64,000 bases of DNA, from the NCBI RefSeq assembly GCF_000147815.2, contig NC_015957.1, positions 1 through 64,000 on the forward strand, written 5' to 3'. The position numbers and the translations under genes were made by a program. How positions within the stretch are numbered: position 1 is the stretch's first letter; each line of letters begins with the position of its first letter. Under the pieces are notes generated by a model. It ran no database searches, was not told the origin of the DNA, and saw only the letters and a program-made list of their open reading frames with translations. Below are positions 1 to 13,093 of the stretch, in pieces. This DNA comes from Streptomyces violaceusniger Tu 4113 (lineage in GTDB: Bacteria > Actinomycetota > Actinomycetes > Streptomycetales > Streptomycetaceae).

Positions 1-150
1 TTGTGCACACCCTGTGGACAACGACTTGAACCGCGCACCCCGGCCTGACTACCGTGGCTGGGCTCTGATTCCTTCACGCCCGTCCCGAGAACCACGCATT
101 CGTGGGACCTGTCGGCGTCCCCCACCCAGCGAGCTGAGAGAGCGTGCCCT
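1..150 (+). promoter_or_regulatory. dnaA promoter region with DnaA boxes
   Basis: Seen: a perfect reverse-orientation DnaA box TGTGGACAA at 13-21 and a near box TTGTGCACA at 1-9. A promoter-like pair TTGAAC (26-31) and TACCGT (50-55), 18 bp apart, follows, about 95 bp before the GTG start. DnaA boxes directly in front of the dnaA promoter are typical of autoregulated dnaA genes in Streptomyces. Autoregulation is inferred. The promoter elements are chosen by eye. Confidence 0.6.
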
Positions 151-2010
151 GTGGCTGACGTACCTGCCGATCTTGCCGCAGTGTGGCCACGCGTGCTCGA
201 GCGGCTGCTGGGAGAGGGCTCGGGACAGGGCGGGCAAGGCGTCGAGGCCAAGGACGAGCACTGGATCAAGCGGTGCCAGCCCCTCGCGCTGGTCGCCGAC
301 ACCGCGCTGCTCGCCGTCCCCAATGAATTCGCCAAGGGCGTGCTGGAGGGCCGGCTGGCCCCCGTCGTCAGCGAAACGCTGAGCCGGGAGTGCGGCCGCC
401 CCATCCGCATCGCGATCACCGTCGACGAGTCCGCCGGCGAACCGGTCGTCCCGCCGCAGGTCCAGCGCGAACAGCGCGAGTCCTACGAGAACCGTGAGCA
501 GCGCGAGTCCTACGAGAGCTACGACGGCCGGGACGGCTATGGCCGCCAGGCGCCGGACGATCTGCCGTCGGCCCGCCCCGCGTACCCCGGCTATCAGCAG
601 TCGCGCCCCGAGCCGGGCGCCTGGCCGCGGCCCCGTGACGACTACGGCTGGCAGCAGCCCCGGCTCGGCGGCTTCCCCGAGGGCGATCCTTACGCCTCCC
701 AGCACGCCCCGTCCGGCTATGGCCAGCAGCCGTACGACCAGCAGCGGCGCGGCGACTACCGCGGGCCGGGCGCCGAGCGCCCCGGGCCGGGCGGCCCCGG
801 CGGCGGCCCCGGCGGCGGTCCCGGGCCGGGCCCCGAGCGCCCGCCGTACGAGCAGCGCCACGACCTGCCCGACCCGCTCGAGCGCGCTCGCGGCGGACCG
901 CCCCTCCTGCCCTCGCAGACCGGCGCCCCCGGCCCGCTCGCCGCTCAGCCCGCGCCCGCGTCCGGCCCCGGTGAGCCGACCGCGCGGCTGAACCCCAAGT
1001 ACCTCTTCGACACCTTCGTCATCGGCGCGTCCAACCGCTTCGCGCACGCCGCGGCGGTCGCCGTGGCCGAGGCGCCGGCCAAGGCGTACAACCCGCTGTT
1101 CATCTACGGGGAGTCCGGGCTCGGCAAGACCCACCTGCTGCACGCCATCGGTCACTACGCGCGCAGCCTGTATCCCGGCACCCGGGTGCGCTATGTGAGC
1201 TCGGAGGAGTTCACCAACGAGTTCATCAATTCCATCCGCGACGGCAAGGCGGACGCGTTCCGCAGGCGCTACCGCGACATGGACATCCTGCTGGTCGACG
1301 ACATCCAGTTCCTGGCGAGCAAGGAGTCGACGCAGGAGGAGTTCTTCCACACCTTCAATACGCTCCACAACGCCAACAAGCAGATCGTGCTCTCCTCCGA
1401 CCGGCCTCCCAAGCAGCTGGTCACTCTGGAGGACCGGCTCCGTAACCGCTTCGAGTGGGGCCTGATCACCGATGTGCAGCCGCCGGAGCTGGAGACGCGG
1501 ATCGCGATCCTCCGTAAGAAGGCGGTGCAGGAGCAGCTGAACGCGCCGCCGGAGGTGCTGGAGTTCATCGCCTCGCGGATCTCCCGCAACATCCGTGAGC
1601 TGGAGGGCGCGCTCATCCGCGTCACCGCCTTCGCGAGCCTGAACCGGCAGCCGGTGGACCTCGGGCTCGCCGAGATCGTGCTGAAGGATCTGATCCCCGG
1701 CGGCGAGGACGCGGCCCCGGAGATCACCGCTACCGCGATCATGGCCGCGACCGCCGACTACTTCGGGCATACGGTCGACGATCTGTGTGGCGCCTCCCGC
1801 AGCCGGGTGCTGGTCACCGCGCGGCAGATCGCGATGTATCTCTGCCGGGAGCTGACCGATCTGTCGCTGCCCAAGATCGGCGCGCAGTTCGGCGGCCGCG
1901 ACCATACGACGGTCATGCACGCCGACCGCAAGATCAGGGCGCTGATGGCCGAGCGGCGCTCCATCTACAACCAGGTGACCGAGCTGACCAACCGCATCAA
2001 GAACGGCTGA
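151..2010 (+). CDS. dnaA: Chromosomal replication initiator protein DnaA
   Basis: DnaA is the AAA+ ATPase that binds DnaA boxes at oriC and opens the origin. The 619-residue protein has an N-terminal domain I (about 1-90) and a very long Gly/Pro/Arg/Tyr-rich domain II (about 95-285). The AAA+ core follows, with Walker A GESGLGKT near residue 320 and Walker [10 protein letters not shown] near 380. The C-terminal domain IV carries the signature [14 protein letters not shown] near 582. The long acidic/proline linker makes Streptomyces DnaA longer than the roughly 470 residues of E. coli DnaA. The start is GTG at 151, followed by the conserved [23 protein letters not shown] opening. It lies just before oriC and is followed by a hairpin terminator. 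Confidence 0.98.
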   Translation: MADVPADLAAVWPRVLERLLGEGSGQGGQGVEAKDEHWIKRCQPLALVADTALLAVPNEFAKGVLEGRLAPVVSETLSRECGRPIRIAITVDESAGEPVVPPQVQREQRESYENREQRESYESYDGRDGYGRQAPDDLPSARPAYPGYQQSRPEPGAWPRPRDDYGWQQPRLGGFPEGDPYASQHAPSGYGQQPYDQQRRGDYRGPGAERPGPGGPGGGPGGGPGPGPERPPYEQRHDLPDPLERARGGPPLLPSQTGAPGPLAAQPAPASGPGEPTARLNPKYLFDTFVIGASNRFAHAAAVAVAEAPAKAYNPLFIYGESGLGKTHLLHAIGHYARSLYPGTRVRYVSSEEFTNEFINSIRDGKADAFRRRYRDMDILLVDDIQFLASKESTQEEFFHTFNTLHNANKQIVLSSDRPPKQLVTLEDRLRNRFEWGLITDVQPPELETRIAILRKKAVQEQLNAPPEVLEFIASRISRNIRELEGALIRVTAFASLNRQPVDLGLAEIVLKDLIPGGEDAAPEITATAIMAATADYFGHTVDDLCGASRSRVLVTARQIAMYLCRELTDLSLPKIGAQFGGRDHTTVMHADRKIRALMAERRSIYNQVTELTNRIKNG

Positions 2011-2042
2011 GAGGGGCCCGCAGGGGCCACCACGAACCGCTG

Positions 2043-2080
2043 AAGGGCGCTCCGGGAGGGACAACTCCCGGGACGCCCTT
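2043..2080 (+). terminator. Hairpin terminator after dnaA
   Basis: An inverted repeat starts 33 bp after the dnaA stop. The outer arms are AAGGGCG/CGCCCTT and the inner arms CCGGGAG/CTCCCGG, around a 6-nt loop with a small internal bulge. No T-run follows, which is usual for Streptomyces terminators. It separates dnaA transcription from oriC. Confidence 0.75.
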
Positions 2081-2839
2081 CGTCGTTCATCCCTACGAGC
2101 TGTTCGATTCTCGGCCCGGCCGGCCCGGTTCTCCACAGATACGCGGCCCATCCACCGTCCACACCCTGGGGACGTGGAAGTTGTCCCGATCGCGTCCACA
2201 GGCTGTCCGGTGGGGAGGGCATCCGCCGAGGTCAGGTGGCTGTGGAATTGTGGCTATCGGGAGTCCACAGACTGTGGATGATCGAGATACCCACAGGCCG
2301 CGCATCAGCTTGTCCACCGGCAACCCACAGCCGAAGGCCCGTTGCCCACAGCTTCTCCACACCGCTGTCCACTGTTCGGCAACGAAATGGCCACGGTCAC
2401 CGGTGCGAGTGAAAGGCGTCACACCAAGGAGGCGGGTTGGGCTGTGGGGAAGGTGGGTAAAACTGGGGACGACGCTGGGGAGAACCGGGCGATGTCTGTG
2501 CATCGCATGTGCAGAACTCTTCGGCATCCACAGACAACCCTGGTTGTCCACCGCCGTCACCCACAGGCCCGGTGGACAAAAAACCGCCGCTGACCAGGGA
2601 AAAGTCAGTTTTCCACGGTTTCCACAGGCCCTACTACTACGACCACAGAGTTATAGCGAGGAAACCGCTTCGAAGTGGGGCCTGTGCACAACCTCGGGCC
2701 GAGCCGCCCGACACCCCGCGCACCGACTTGACCCCGAGCCGCACCGACTGTCGGCGGCGTGCGTCAGACTGGTCTCCGGCTACTCAGCCGACGACGAAGG
2801 CCAGCAGGGCGAGCCAGCAACAGCAGGAGGCGGCTTACG
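2081..2839. other. oriC: oriC, chromosomal replication origin
   Basis: This is the non-coding dnaA-dnaN interval. It holds roughly 15-20 DnaA-box-like 9-mers of the Streptomyces type, in both orientations. Examples are TTCTCCACA (2129, 2353), CCGTCCACA (2155), GCGTCCACA (2192), GAGTCCACA (2261), TGTGGATGA (2273), TTGTCCACC (2310, 2544), GCATCCACA (2524), GGTGGACAA (2571), GTTTCCACA (2618) and TGTGCACAA (2683). Position, length and box density match the known Streptomyces origin with about 19 boxes. A relatively AT-rich patch at about 2609-2665 may be part of the unwinding region (inference). The dnaN promoter and leader must lie at the right end, but I cannot place them. Confidence 0.93.
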
Positions 2840-3970
2840 GTGAAGATCCGGGTGGAGCGCGATGTACTCGCGGAGGCGGTGGCCTGGACGGCCCGCAGCC
2901 TCCCGGCCCGACCGCCGGTGCCCGTCCTCGCGGGCATCCTCATGAAGGCGGAGGAAGGCGCGCTCAGCCTCTCCGGCTTCGACTACGAGGTCTCGGCCCG
3001 CGTCTCCGTGGAGGCCGACATCGAGGACGACGGCACGGTCCTCGTCTCCGGCCGGCTCCTCGCCGACATCTGCCGCGCCCTCCCCAACCGCCCTGTGGAG
3101 ATCTCCAGCGACGGGGTGCGGGTGACCGTCGTCTGCGGCTCCTCGCGATTCACACTCCACACCCTGCCTGTGGAGGAATACCCGACGCTGCCGCAGATGC
3201 CGACCGCGACCGGCACCGTCCCCGGTGAGGTCTTCGCCGCCGCCGCTGCCCAGGTCGCCATCGCCGCCGGCCGTGACGACACCCTGCCGGTGCTCACGGG
3301 TGTGCGGATCGAGATCGAGGGCGACACCGTCACGCTGGCCTCCACCGACCGCTACCGCTTCGCGGTCCGCGAGTTCCTGTGGAAGCCCGAGACCCCCGAC
3401 ATCTCCGCCGTCGCGCTGGTGCCCGCCAAGACGCTTCTCGACACCGCCAAGTCGCTGACCAGCGGTGACACTGTCGCGCTCGCGCTTTCCGGCTCGGGTG
3501 CGGGCGAGGGTCTGATCGGCTTCGAGGGCGCCGGGCGCCGTACGACCACCCGGCTGCTCGAGGGCGATCTGCCGAAGTACCGCACGCTCTTCCCCACCGA
3601 GTTCAACTCGGTCGCGGTGATCGAGACGCCCCCGTTCGTCGAGGCCGTCAAGCGTGTGGCCCTGGTCGCCGAGCGGAACACCCCGGTGCGGCTCACCTTC
3701 GAGCAGGGCGTGCTGATCCTGGAGGCCGGATCCAGCGACGATGCACAGGCTGTGGAGAGGGTGGACGCCCAGCTCGACGGCGACGACATCTCGATCGCCT
3801 TCAACCCGACGTTCCTGCTGGACGGCCTCAGCGCGATCGACTCGCCGGTCGCCCAGCTGTCCTTCACCACCTCGACCAAGCCCGCGCTGCTCAGTGGCAG
3901 GCCCGCCATGGACGCCGAGGCGGACGAGGCGTACAAGTACCTGATCATGCCGGTGCGACTCAGCGGCTGA
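2840..3970 (+). CDS. dnaN: DNA polymerase III beta subunit (sliding clamp)
   Basis: The beta clamp encircles DNA and tethers DNA polymerase III and other replication and repair proteins. From the GTG at 2840 the product is 376 residues, the usual Streptomyces length, beginning VKIRVERDVLAEAVAWTARS. The three tandem clamp folds are recognisable. The protein ends YKYLIMPVRLSG, the canonical clamp C terminus (MPVRL). An in-frame upstream extension to 2759 is open, but it runs into oriC and has no homologous look, so I reject it. It follows oriC directly and precedes gnd by 104 bp. Confidence 0.97.
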   Translation: MKIRVERDVLAEAVAWTARSLPARPPVPVLAGILMKAEEGALSLSGFDYEVSARVSVEADIEDDGTVLVSGRLLADICRALPNRPVEISSDGVRVTVVCGSSRFTLHTLPVEEYPTLPQMPTATGTVPGEVFAAAAAQVAIAAGRDDTLPVLTGVRIEIEGDTVTLASTDRYRFAVREFLWKPETPDISAVALVPAKTLLDTAKSLTSGDTVALALSGSGAGEGLIGFEGAGRRTTTRLLEGDLPKYRTLFPTEFNSVAVIETPPFVEAVKRVALVAERNTPVRLTFEQGVLILEAGSSDDAQAVERVDAQLDGDDISIAFNPTFLLDGLSAIDSPVAQLSFTTSTKPALLSGRPAMDAEADEAYKYLIMPVRLSG

Positions 3971-4074
3971 GAGCGAGCGAATGAGCAGGTGTAGCCCACA
4001 TCTGTGCGGCTACCCGCGGGCGTAGGCTCGGACTCACCGCGAAACGAAACGCACTACGGCATGAAGGATCACTG

Positions 4075-4956
4075 ATGGAGCTCGGTCTCATCGGCCTCGG
4101 CAAGATGGGCGGCAACATGCGCGAGCGCATTCGCCGCGCAGGCCACACCGTCATCGGCTACGACCGGAACCCGGACGTCGCCGATGTCCACAGCATCGAT
4201 GAGCTCGTCAACAAGCTCAAGGGCCCGCGCGTGGTGTGGGTCATGGTCCCGGCAGGCGTCCCCACCCAGATCACCATCGACGAGCTGGCCGAGCTGCTGT
4301 CGCCCGGCGACATCGTGGTGGACGGCGGGAACTCCCGCTGGACGGATGACGAGAAGCACGCCGAGCAGCTCAACGCCAAGGGCATTGGCTTCGTCGACTG
4401 CGGTGTCTCCGGCGGAGTCTGGGGCCTGGACAACGGCTACGCCCTGATGTACGGCGGCGCCGCCGAGCATGTGGCCCAGGTCCAGCCGGTCTTCGACGCG
4501 CTCAAGCCCGAGGGCGAGGGCGGCGCCGTCCACGCCGGCAAGGTCGGCGCGGGCCACTTCGCCAAGATGGTCCACAACGGCATCGAGTACGCGATGATGC
4601 AGGCGTACGCCGAGGGCTGGGAGCTGCTGGAGAAGGTGGACTCGGTCACCGACGTCCGCGAGGTCTTCCGCTCCTGGCAGGAGGGCACGGTCATCCGCTC
4701 CTGGCTGCTTGACCTGGCCGTGCGCGCCCTGGACGAGGACGAGCACCTGGCGAAGCTGCGTGGCTACGCGGAGGACTCCGGTGAGGGCCGCTGGACCGTG
4801 GAGGCGGCGATCGACAACGCCGTGCCGCTGCCCGCGATCACCGCGGCGCTCTTCGCCCGGTTCGCCTCCCGTCAGGAGGACTCGCCGCAGATAAAGATGA
4901 TCGCCGCGCTGCGCAATCAGTTCGGCGGCCACGCGGTCGAGAGCAGCGACAAGTAA
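4075..4956 (+). CDS. gnd: 6-phosphogluconate dehydrogenase (decarboxylating), short form
   Basis: It oxidatively decarboxylates 6-phosphogluconate to ribulose 5-phosphate in the pentose phosphate pathway. The 293-residue protein starts [15 protein letters not shown], a Rossmann GLGxMG motif. It carries the substrate-binding stretch near [11 protein letters not shown] and the catalytic segment [18 protein letters not shown]. It belongs to the short GntZ/YqeC-type family (about 300 residues) rather than the roughly 470-residue E. coli Gnd, and may prefer NAD (family knowledge). Its place between dnaN and recF is conserved in Streptomyces. The ATG at 4075 has AAGGATCA just upstream. Confidence 0.93.
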   Translation: MELGLIGLGKMGGNMRERIRRAGHTVIGYDRNPDVADVHSIDELVNKLKGPRVVWVMVPAGVPTQITIDELAELLSPGDIVVDGGNSRWTDDEKHAEQLNAKGIGFVDCGVSGGVWGLDNGYALMYGGAAEHVAQVQPVFDALKPEGEGGAVHAGKVGAGHFAKMVHNGIEYAMMQAYAEGWELLEKVDSVTDVREVFRSWQEGTVIRSWLLDLAVRALDEDEHLAKLRGYAEDSGEGRWTVEAAIDNAVPLPAITAALFARFASRQEDSPQIKMIAALRNQFGGHAVESSDK

Positions 4957-5011
4957 CCACCCCACGGGGTGGAGCAAGCAGTTCAGCCGGGGGAGGTCGG
5001 CGCAGCCCACT

Positions 5012-6154
5012 ATGCACGTCACGCATCTCTCGCTCGCCGACTTCCGCTCGTACACCCGGGCCGAGGTGGCGCTCGACCCGGGCGTCACGGCCTTCGTCGG
5101 GCCCAACGGCCAGGGCAAGACCAATCTCGTCGAGGCCGTCGGCTATCTCGCCACCCTCGGCAGCCACCGGGTCTCCTCCGACGCCCCGCTGGTGCGCATG
5201 GGCGCGGAGCGGGCCGTGGTCCGGGCCGCGGTCGTCCAGGGTGACCGGCAGCAGCTGATCGAGCTGGAGCTCAACCCGGGCAAGGCCAATCGCGCCCGTA
5301 TCAATCGGTCCTCGCAGGTCAGACCGCGTGATGTGCTGGGGATCCTGCGGTCGGTGCTGTTCGCGCCCGAGGATCTGGCCCTGGTCAAGGGCGATCCGGG
5401 CGAGCGCCGGCGCTTCCTCGACGAGCTGATCACCGCGCGGGTGCCCCGGATGGCGGGAGTCCGCTCCGACTACGACCGGGTGCTCAAGCAGCGCAACACC
5501 CTGCTGAAGACCGCGGCCCTGGCCCGGCGGCACGGTTCGCGCAGCGGTGGCGGCGACGCGGCCCTGTCCACGCTCGACGTCTGGGACCAGCATCTGGCCC
5601 GGGCCGGTGCCGAGTTGCTCGCCCAGCGGCTCGATCTGATCGCCGTGCTCCAGCCGCTCGCCGACAAGGCGTACGAGCAACTCGCTCCGGGCGGGGGCCC
5701 CGTGCTGCTGGAGTACCGCGGCTCGGCCGGTGAGGGGCTGACCGAGGCGGGCAGCCGCGAGGAGCTGTGCGAGCTGCTGATGGCCGCCCTGACCGAGGCC
5801 CGTAAGCAGGAGATCGAGCGCGGGGTCACGCTGGTGGGCCCGCACCGCGACGACCTGGTCCTCAAGCTGGGCCGGCTCCCTGCGAAGGGCTACGCCAGCC
5901 ATGGCGAGTCCTGGTCGTACGCCCTCGCCCTGCGGCTGGCCTCCTACGATCTGCTGCGCACCGAGGCGGGCGAGCCGGTGCTGGTGCTCGACGACGTCTT
6001 CGCGGAGCTGGACGAGCGGCGCCGGGAGCGGCTGGCCGAGCTGGTCGCCCCCGGGGAGCAGGTGCTGGTGACCGCGGCGGTGGAGGATGACGTTCCGCAG
6101 GTGCTGTCCGGCACGCGCTATGCGGTGTCCGAGGGCGAGGTACGGCGCGTATGA
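5012..6154 (+). CDS. recF: DNA replication and repair protein RecF
   Basis: RecF is an SMC/ABC-like ATPase that helps load RecA at gapped DNA and stalled forks. The 380-residue protein has Walker [10 protein letters not shown] near residue 30. A signature region lies around [12 protein letters not shown], and Walker [16 protein letters not shown] is near 325. The start [14 protein letters not shown] is typical. Its stop overlaps the next start (ATGA), so it is translationally coupled to dciA. Position after dnaN and before gyrB is conserved in actinobacteria. Confidence 0.96.
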   Translation: MHVTHLSLADFRSYTRAEVALDPGVTAFVGPNGQGKTNLVEAVGYLATLGSHRVSSDAPLVRMGAERAVVRAAVVQGDRQQLIELELNPGKANRARINRSSQVRPRDVLGILRSVLFAPEDLALVKGDPGERRRFLDELITARVPRMAGVRSDYDRVLKQRNTLLKTAALARRHGSRSGGGDAALSTLDVWDQHLARAGAELLAQRLDLIAVLQPLADKAYEQLAPGGGPVLLEYRGSAGEGLTEAGSREELCELLMAALTEARKQEIERGVTLVGPHRDDLVLKLGRLPAKGYASHGESWSYALALRLASYDLLRTEAGEPVLVLDDVFAELDERRRERLAELVAPGEQVLVTAAVEDDVPQVLSGTRYAVSEGEVRRV

Positions 6155-6705
6155 CCGACGGAATGACCGACGGAATGGACCAGCCTGCGGGGCCCTCGCC
6201 GGTGCCCGAGCCCTCGGGCGTCGATCTCGCGCGGGTGGCGCTGCGCGCCGCCAAGGAGCAGGCGCGCGCCCGGGGAGCCGCGGCACAGCAGAAGAAGCAG
6301 GCGCGCAGAGGGGGCTTGCGCTCCGGCGCGCGCGCCGATGGCCGCGATCCGCTTCCGCTCGGTGCGGCGATCAACCGGCTGATCACCGAGCGCGGCTGGG
6401 AGGCCCCGGCCGCGGTCGGCGGCGTGATGGGCCGCTGGCCCCAGATGGTGGGGCCCGAGGTGGCGCAGCACTGCGAGCCCCAGCGGTACGACGAGGACGC
6501 CCGGGTGCTCACGGTGCGCTGTGATTCCACGGCGTGGGCGACCCAGCTCCGGCTGCTCGCCCCGCAGCTCGTGGCCCGGCTGAACGCGGATCTGGGTCAT
6601 GGCACCGTCAAGATGATCAAGGTGCTGGGCCCCGGCGGCCCGGCCCGCCGCTACGGCCCGCTGCGCTCCCCGGGCTCCACCGGCCCGGGCGATACCTACG
6701 GCTGA
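6151..6705 (+). CDS. DUF721 / DciA-like protein
   Basis: The 184-residue protein overlaps recF by 4 bp. The N-terminal half is basic and low in order ([20 protein letters not shown]). The C-terminal half is the DUF721 fold, with [19 protein letters not shown], a strand [17 protein letters not shown] and the end [17 protein letters not shown]721 proteins include DciA, the bacterial helicase operator that helps load DnaB in species lacking DnaC. That role is known for the family and inferred here. Location between recF and gyrB is conserved. A terminator follows the stop within a few bases. Confidence 0.88.
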   Translation: MTDGMTDGMDQPAGPSPVPEPSGVDLARVALRAAKEQARARGAAAQQKKQARRGGLRSGARADGRDPLPLGAAINRLITERGWEAPAAVGGVMGRWPQMVGPEVAQHCEPQRYDEDARVLTVRCDSTAWATQLRLLAPQLVARLNADLGHGTVKMIKVLGPGGPARRYGPLRSPGSTGPGDTYG

Positions 6706-6706
6706 C

Positions 6707-6726
6707 CGGGGGCTTGTGCGCCCCCG
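6707..6726 (+). terminator. Short hairpin after the recF-dciA pair
   Basis: A 7-bp perfect stem, CGGGGGC/GCCCCCG, with a 6-nt loop starts 2 bp after the DUF721 stop. It probably ends recF-operon transcription before the gyrB promoter. Confidence 0.6.
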
Positions 6727-9046
<2,320 letters not shown>

Positions 9047-9088
9047 GTCGGCCCCCAGCCGCAGACGACAGAAGGACTTTGACCAGCA

Positions 9089-11713
9089 ATGGCCGACGAG
9101 AACACCCCGAACACGCCCGATGAACTGACCTCCGACGAGCTCGCCGAAGGCGCCGCACTCCGCGTCGAGCCGGTCGGCCTCGAGACGGAGATGCAGCGCT
9201 CGTACCTCGATTACGCGATGAGCGTGATCGTCAGCCGTGCGCTGCCCGACGTCCGGGACGGCCTCAAGCCGGTGCACCGCCGGGTGCTGTACGCGATGTA
9301 CGACGGCGGGTACCGCCCCGAGAAGGGCTTCTACAAGTGCGCCCGCGTCGTCGGCGACGTCATGGGCACCTACCATCCGCACGGCGACTCGTCGATCTAC
9401 GACGCCCTGGTGCGGCTTGCTCAGCCGTGGTCCATGCGGATGCCGCTGGTCGACTCCAACGGCAACTTCGGCTCCCCGGGCAACGACCCCGCGGCGGCCA
9501 TGCGGTACACCGAGTGCAAGATGGACCCGCTGGCCATGGAGATGCTCCGGGACATCGACGAGGAGACCGTCGATTTCCAGGACAACTACGACGGCCGTAA
9601 CCAGGAGCCGACGGTCCTCCCGGCGCGCATCCCGAACCTGCTGGTCAACGGCTCGGCGGGGATCGCGGTCGGCATGGCCACCAATATCCCGCCGCACAAT
9701 CTGCGCGAGGTCGCCGAGGGCGCCCAGTGGTTCCTGGCCAATCCGCAGGCCACCCAGGAGGAGCTGCTCGAGGCCCTGATCGACCGGATCAAGGGCCCGG
9801 ACTTCCCGACCGGTGCGCTGGTCGTCGGCCGTAAGGGCATCGAGGAGGCGTACCGCACGGGGCGCGGCTCGATCACGATGCGCGCGGTCGTGGAGGTCGA
9901 GGAGATCCAGGGCCGGCAGTGCCTGGTGGTCACCGAGCTGCCGTACCAGGTGAACCCGGACAACCTCGCGCAGAAGATCGCCGACCTGGTGAAGGACGGC
10001 AAGGTCGGAGGCATCGCCGACGTCCGCGACGAGACCTCCTCGCGCACCGGCCAGCGCCTGGTCATCGTGCTCAAGCGGGACGCGGTCGCCAAGGTCGTCC
10101 TCAACAACCTCTACAAGCACACCGATCTGCAGACCAACTTCGGCGCCAACATGCTGGCGCTGGTCGACGGTGTGCCGCGCACCCTTTCGCTGGACGCGTT
10201 CATCCGCAACTGGGTGACCCACCAGATCGAGGTCATCGTCCGCCGGACCCGCTTCCGGCTGCGCAAGGCCGAGGAGCGGGCGCACATCCTGCGCGGTCTG
10301 CTCAAGGCACTGGACGCGATCGACGAGGTCATCGCGCTGATCCGGCGCAGCGACACGGTGGACACCGCGCGCGGGGGCCTGATGGGCCTGCTGGAGATCG
10401 ACGAGATCCAGGCGAACGCGATCCTGGAGATGCAGCTGCGGCGGCTGGCCGCGCTGGAGCGTCAGAAGATCGTCCAGGAGCATGACGAGCTGCAGTCCAA
10501 GATCGACGAGTACAACGCGATCCTGGCCTCGCCCGAGCGGCAGCGGCAGATCATCAGCGAGGAGCTGACCGCGATCGTCGAGAAGTTCGGCGACGACCGG
10601 CGCAGCAAGCTGGTGCCCTTCGACGGTGACATGTCCATCGAGGACCTGATCGCGGAGGAGGACATCGTCGTCACGATCACGCGTGGCGGCTATGTGAAGC
10701 GCACCAAGACCGAGGACTACCGCTCCCAGAAGCGCGGCGGCAAGGGCGTGCGCGGGACGAAGCTGAAGCAGGACGACATCGTCTCCCACTTCTTCGTCTC
10801 GACCACCCACCACTGGCTGCTGTTCTTCACCAACAAGGGCCGGGTCTACCGGGCGAAGGCGTACGAACTGCCGGACGCCGGCCGGGAGGCGCGCGGCCAG
10901 CATGTCGCGAATCTGCTGGCGTTCCAGCCCGATGAGAAGATCGCGCGGATCCTGGCCATCCGGGACTACGAGGCGGTGCCGTATCTGGTGCTCGCCACCA
11001 AGTCCGGCCTGGTGAAGAAGACTCCGCTGAAGGACTACGACTCGCCCCGCTCGGGCGGCGTGATCGCGATCAACCTCCGGGAGATGGCGGACGGCCGCGA
11101 GGACGAGCTGATCGGTGCCGAGCTGGTGTCCTCCGCGGACGATCTGCTGCTGATCAGCAGGAAGGCCCAGTCGATCCGGTTCACGGCGACGGACGAGTCG
11201 CTGCGGCCGATGGGGCGCGCGACCTCCGGTGTGAAGGGCATGAGCTTCCGCGAGGACGACGAACTGCTCTCGATGAATGTCGTCCGGCCCGGTACGTTCG
11301 TGTTCACCGCCACCGACGGCGGGTACGCGAAGCGGACCAACGTCGACGAGTACCGCGTCCAGGGGCGCGGCGGCCTCGGGATCAAGGCAGCGAAGATCGT
11401 CGAGGACCGCGGTTCCCTGGTCGGGGCGCTGGTGGTCGAGGAGACCGATGAGATCCTCGCCATCACGCTCAGCGGTGGCGTGATCCGTACCCGGGTCAAT
11501 GAGGTCAGGGAGACGGGCCGTGACACCATGGGCGTCCAACTGATCAACCTGGGCAAGCGCGATGCCGTCGTCGGCATCGCCCGGAACGCCGAGGCCGGTC
11601 GTGAGGCTGAAGAGGTCGAGGAAGATTCCGCGACCGGGAGCGCGCCAGCCGAGGAGGCCGCGTCCGAGGCGGTCGAGGGCACACTGCCCCCGGCCGACGA
11701 GACCGAGGAGTAA
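9089..11713 (+). CDS. gyrA: DNA gyrase subunit A
   Basis: This is the DNA breakage-reunion subunit of gyrase. The active-site tyrosine lies in [11 protein letters not shown] (Tyr140). The quinolone-resistance region reads [13 protein letters not shown]; the residues matching E. coli Ser83 and Asp87 are Ser101 and Asp105, the usual unmutated state. The C-terminal beta-pinwheel is present, including [12 protein letters not shown] (GyrA box type) and [15 protein letters not shown] Glu/Ala-rich tail of about 45 residues ends the 874-residue protein, as in other Streptomyces. ATG 9089 has GAAGGA 13 bp upstream. The next gene starts 3 bp after the stop. Confidence 0.97.
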   Translation: MADENTPNTPDELTSDELAEGAALRVEPVGLETEMQRSYLDYAMSVIVSRALPDVRDGLKPVHRRVLYAMYDGGYRPEKGFYKCARVVGDVMGTYHPHGDSSIYDALVRLAQPWSMRMPLVDSNGNFGSPGNDPAAAMRYTECKMDPLAMEMLRDIDEETVDFQDNYDGRNQEPTVLPARIPNLLVNGSAGIAVGMATNIPPHNLREVAEGAQWFLANPQATQEELLEALIDRIKGPDFPTGALVVGRKGIEEAYRTGRGSITMRAVVEVEEIQGRQCLVVTELPYQVNPDNLAQKIADLVKDGKVGGIADVRDETSSRTGQRLVIVLKRDAVAKVVLNNLYKHTDLQTNFGANMLALVDGVPRTLSLDAFIRNWVTHQIEVIVRRTRFRLRKAEERAHILRGLLKALDAIDEVIALIRRSDTVDTARGGLMGLLEIDEIQANAILEMQLRRLAALERQKIVQEHDELQSKIDEYNAILASPERQRQIISEELTAIVEKFGDDRRSKLVPFDGDMSIEDLIAEEDIVVTITRGGYVKRTKTEDYRSQKRGGKGVRGTKLKQDDIVSHFFVSTTHHWLLFFTNKGRVYRAKAYELPDAGREARGQHVANLLAFQPDEKIARILAIRDYEAVPYLVLATKSGLVKKTPLKDYDSPRSGGVIAINLREMADGREDELIGAELVSSADDLLLISRKAQSIRFTATDESLRPMGRATSGVKGMSFREDDELLSMNVVRPGTFVFTATDGGYAKRTNVDEYRVQGRGGLGIKAAKIVEDRGSLVGALVVEETDEILAITLSGGVIRTRVNEVRETGRDTMGVQLINLGKRDAVVGIARNAEAGREAEEVEEDSATGSAPAEEAASEAVEGTLPPADETEE

Positions 11714-11716
11714 GTC

Positions 11717-12496
11717 GTGAGTGGAGCCACGGGTGCCGCGGGCGGCGGTGCGGACGCCGGAGGGCGTCCGGGATCGGGAGCCCCGACTGCGGCGGGCGGC
11801 ACCACCGCTGGGGAAGGCGCCCGTGGCCCCGCCGGGGACTCCGCCCCCGCTTCGGTGACGGAGACCCGGAAGCTGCGGCCGCAGCGCGATCCGCATCCGA
11901 AGCCCCAGTACTCCAGCCCGCTCCCCAACGAGCGTCCCGCCCCCTCCCAGCCCGCGCAGCCGTACCACCCGCCGCAGGCCTACGCCCCGCCGCCCGGCGG
12001 CGGGGCCGGACAGGTCGGCTCCGCGGTGCCCGGGCAGCCGGGCCAGGCCGCCCAGTCGGGGCACCAGCAGGCCGCCACGGCCGTCCGCCGCCCCCGTACG
12101 CCCGCGGGGGCCCGTCAGGCGCCGCGGACCCGTAAGGCGCGGTTGCGGGTCGCCAGGGTCGATCCGTGGTCGGTCATGAAGGTCAGCTTCCTGCTCGCGA
12201 TCGCGCTGGGGATCTGCACCGTGATCGCGGTGGCGGTGCTGTGGATGGTCATGGACGCCATGGGCGTCTTCAGCGCGGTCGGTGGCACCATCAGCGATGC
12301 GACGGAGTCGCAGAAGGGCAGCGGGTTCGACCTGCAGTCCTTCCTGTCGCTTCCGCGTGTCCTCGGGTTCACCGGGATCATCGCCGTGATCAACGTGGTG
12401 TTGGCCACCGCGTTGGCCACGCTCGGGGCCTTCATCTACAACCTGTCGGCGGGCTTCGTGGGTGGCGTCGAGCTGACCTTGGCTGAGGACGAGTAG
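11717..12496 (+). CDS. DUF3566 membrane protein
   Basis: The 259-residue protein is encoded 3 bp after gyrA. The first 150 residues are low-complexity (Gly, Ala, Pro, Gln) and probably disordered in the cytoplasm. The DUF3566 domain starts with KARLRVARVDPWSVMKVSF. It holds two membrane helices (about 155-178 and 206-232) and ends in an acidic tail. The same gene follows gyrA in mycobacteria (Rv0007 type). Function is not established; the operon position only shows co-expression with gyrase. The GTG start reads VSGATGAAGGG. Confidence 0.88.
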   Translation: MSGATGAAGGGADAGGRPGSGAPTAAGGTTAGEGARGPAGDSAPASVTETRKLRPQRDPHPKPQYSSPLPNERPAPSQPAQPYHPPQAYAPPPGGGAGQVGSAVPGQPGQAAQSGHQQAATAVRRPRTPAGARQAPRTRKARLRVARVDPWSVMKVSFLLAIALGICTVIAVAVLWMVMDAMGVFSAVGGTISDATESQKGSGFDLQSFLSLPRVLGFTGIIAVINVVLATALATLGAFIYNLSAGFVGGVELTLAEDE

Positions 12497-12515
12497 CGGC
12501 CCGCCGTTACCGATT

Positions 12516-12544
12516 TTGGGACGGGGCAGGTCGTGCGCTAATCT
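12516..12544 (+). promoter_or_regulatory. Likely tRNA-Ile promoter
   Basis: TTGGGA (12516-12521) and TAATCT (12539-12544) are spaced 17 bp, and the -10 ends 13 bp before the mature tRNA. The match to the TTGACN-TAGRNT consensus is fair. Confidence 0.55.
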
Positions 12545-12557
12545 TTCGGTGCAGCGC

Positions 12558-12631
12558 GGGGCTATAGCTCAGACGGTTAGAGCGCTTCCCTGATAAGGAA
12601 GAGGCCACAGGTTCAAGTCCTGTTAGCCCCA
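12558..12631 (+). tRNA. tRNA-Ile (GAT)
   Basis: A cloverleaf of 74 nt. The acceptor GGGGCTA pairs with TAGCCCC, the anticodon stem CTTCC pairs with GGAAG, and the 7-nt loop CTGATAA places GAT at 12592-12594. The T arm contains GTTCAAGTC. CCA is not encoded. Its place downstream of gyrA is conserved. Confidence 0.96.
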
Positions 12632-12639
12632 CCGTAGCG

Positions 12640-12676
12640 ATCAGCCTGGATGGAGATTTTCTTCATCCAGGCTGAT
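12640..12676 (+). terminator. Terminator after tRNA-Ile
   Basis: A perfect 13-bp inverted repeat, ATCAGCCTGGATG/CATCCAGGCTGAT, extends by three further pairs to a 5-nt loop. It begins 8 bp after the tRNA. Confidence 0.85.
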
Positions 12677-12823
12677 GTCGTATGGGGGGCCGGGAGTTGA
12701 TCCCCGGTTCCTGCCCGGTTTCTCACCGGCCAATGCCGGTCATAGGTCACCGATCGGTATCGGTCGGTGTGTATCATCGGGCGCCAGAGGTCCCCTACGT
12801 CAAGAAAGAGACGAGGTAGCGCG

Positions 12824-12958
12824 GTGAAGAAGCTGCTCCTGGTCGCACTGGCCGCCATCGGCGGGCTCCTCGTGTACCGCCAGATCCAGGCGGATCGCGC
12901 CGAGCAGGATCTGTGGACGGAGGCGACCGACTCCGTGCCCGCAGGTTCGGGTGTGTGA
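12824..12958 (+). CDS. DLW-39 family small membrane protein
   Basis: The 44-residue product begins VKKLLLVALAAIGGLLVYRQ, a hydrophobic N-terminal segment, and contains the family-naming AEQDLW motif around residues 26-31. DLW-39 proteins are a small actinobacterial family of unknown function found near gyrA and tRNA genes. The GTG at 12824 was chosen because the family starts KKLLL; the longer in-frame version adds 19 unrelated residues. A strong terminator follows. Confidence 0.85.
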   Translation: MKKLLLVALAAIGGLLVYRQIQADRAEQDLWTEATDSVPAGSGV

Positions 12959-12985
12959 GCTCCCAGCTCCTAAGACAGTCCCAGT

Positions 12986-13021
12986 ACGGGGCCCCGACCG
13001 CTGGAGCGGTCGGGGCCCCGT
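12986..13021 (+). terminator. Strong terminator after DLW-39
   Basis: A perfect 16-bp stem (ACGGGGCCCCGACCGC and its complement) with tetraloop TGGA lies 27 bp after the stop. Confidence 0.88.
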
Positions 13022-13093
13022 CCGCTTTACTGGCGCCGTGGGGGGAAGGGGCCGGGGCGCCGGGGGATGGGATGCCGGGGGGCCTTCGTGTTT

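Noticed and set aside
49..2199. 716-residue open frame antisense to dnaA
   Set aside because: It mirrors dnaA codon structure (high G+C in the third position of dnaA), has no recognisable domains and crosses the dnaA terminator. It is a GC-driven shadow.
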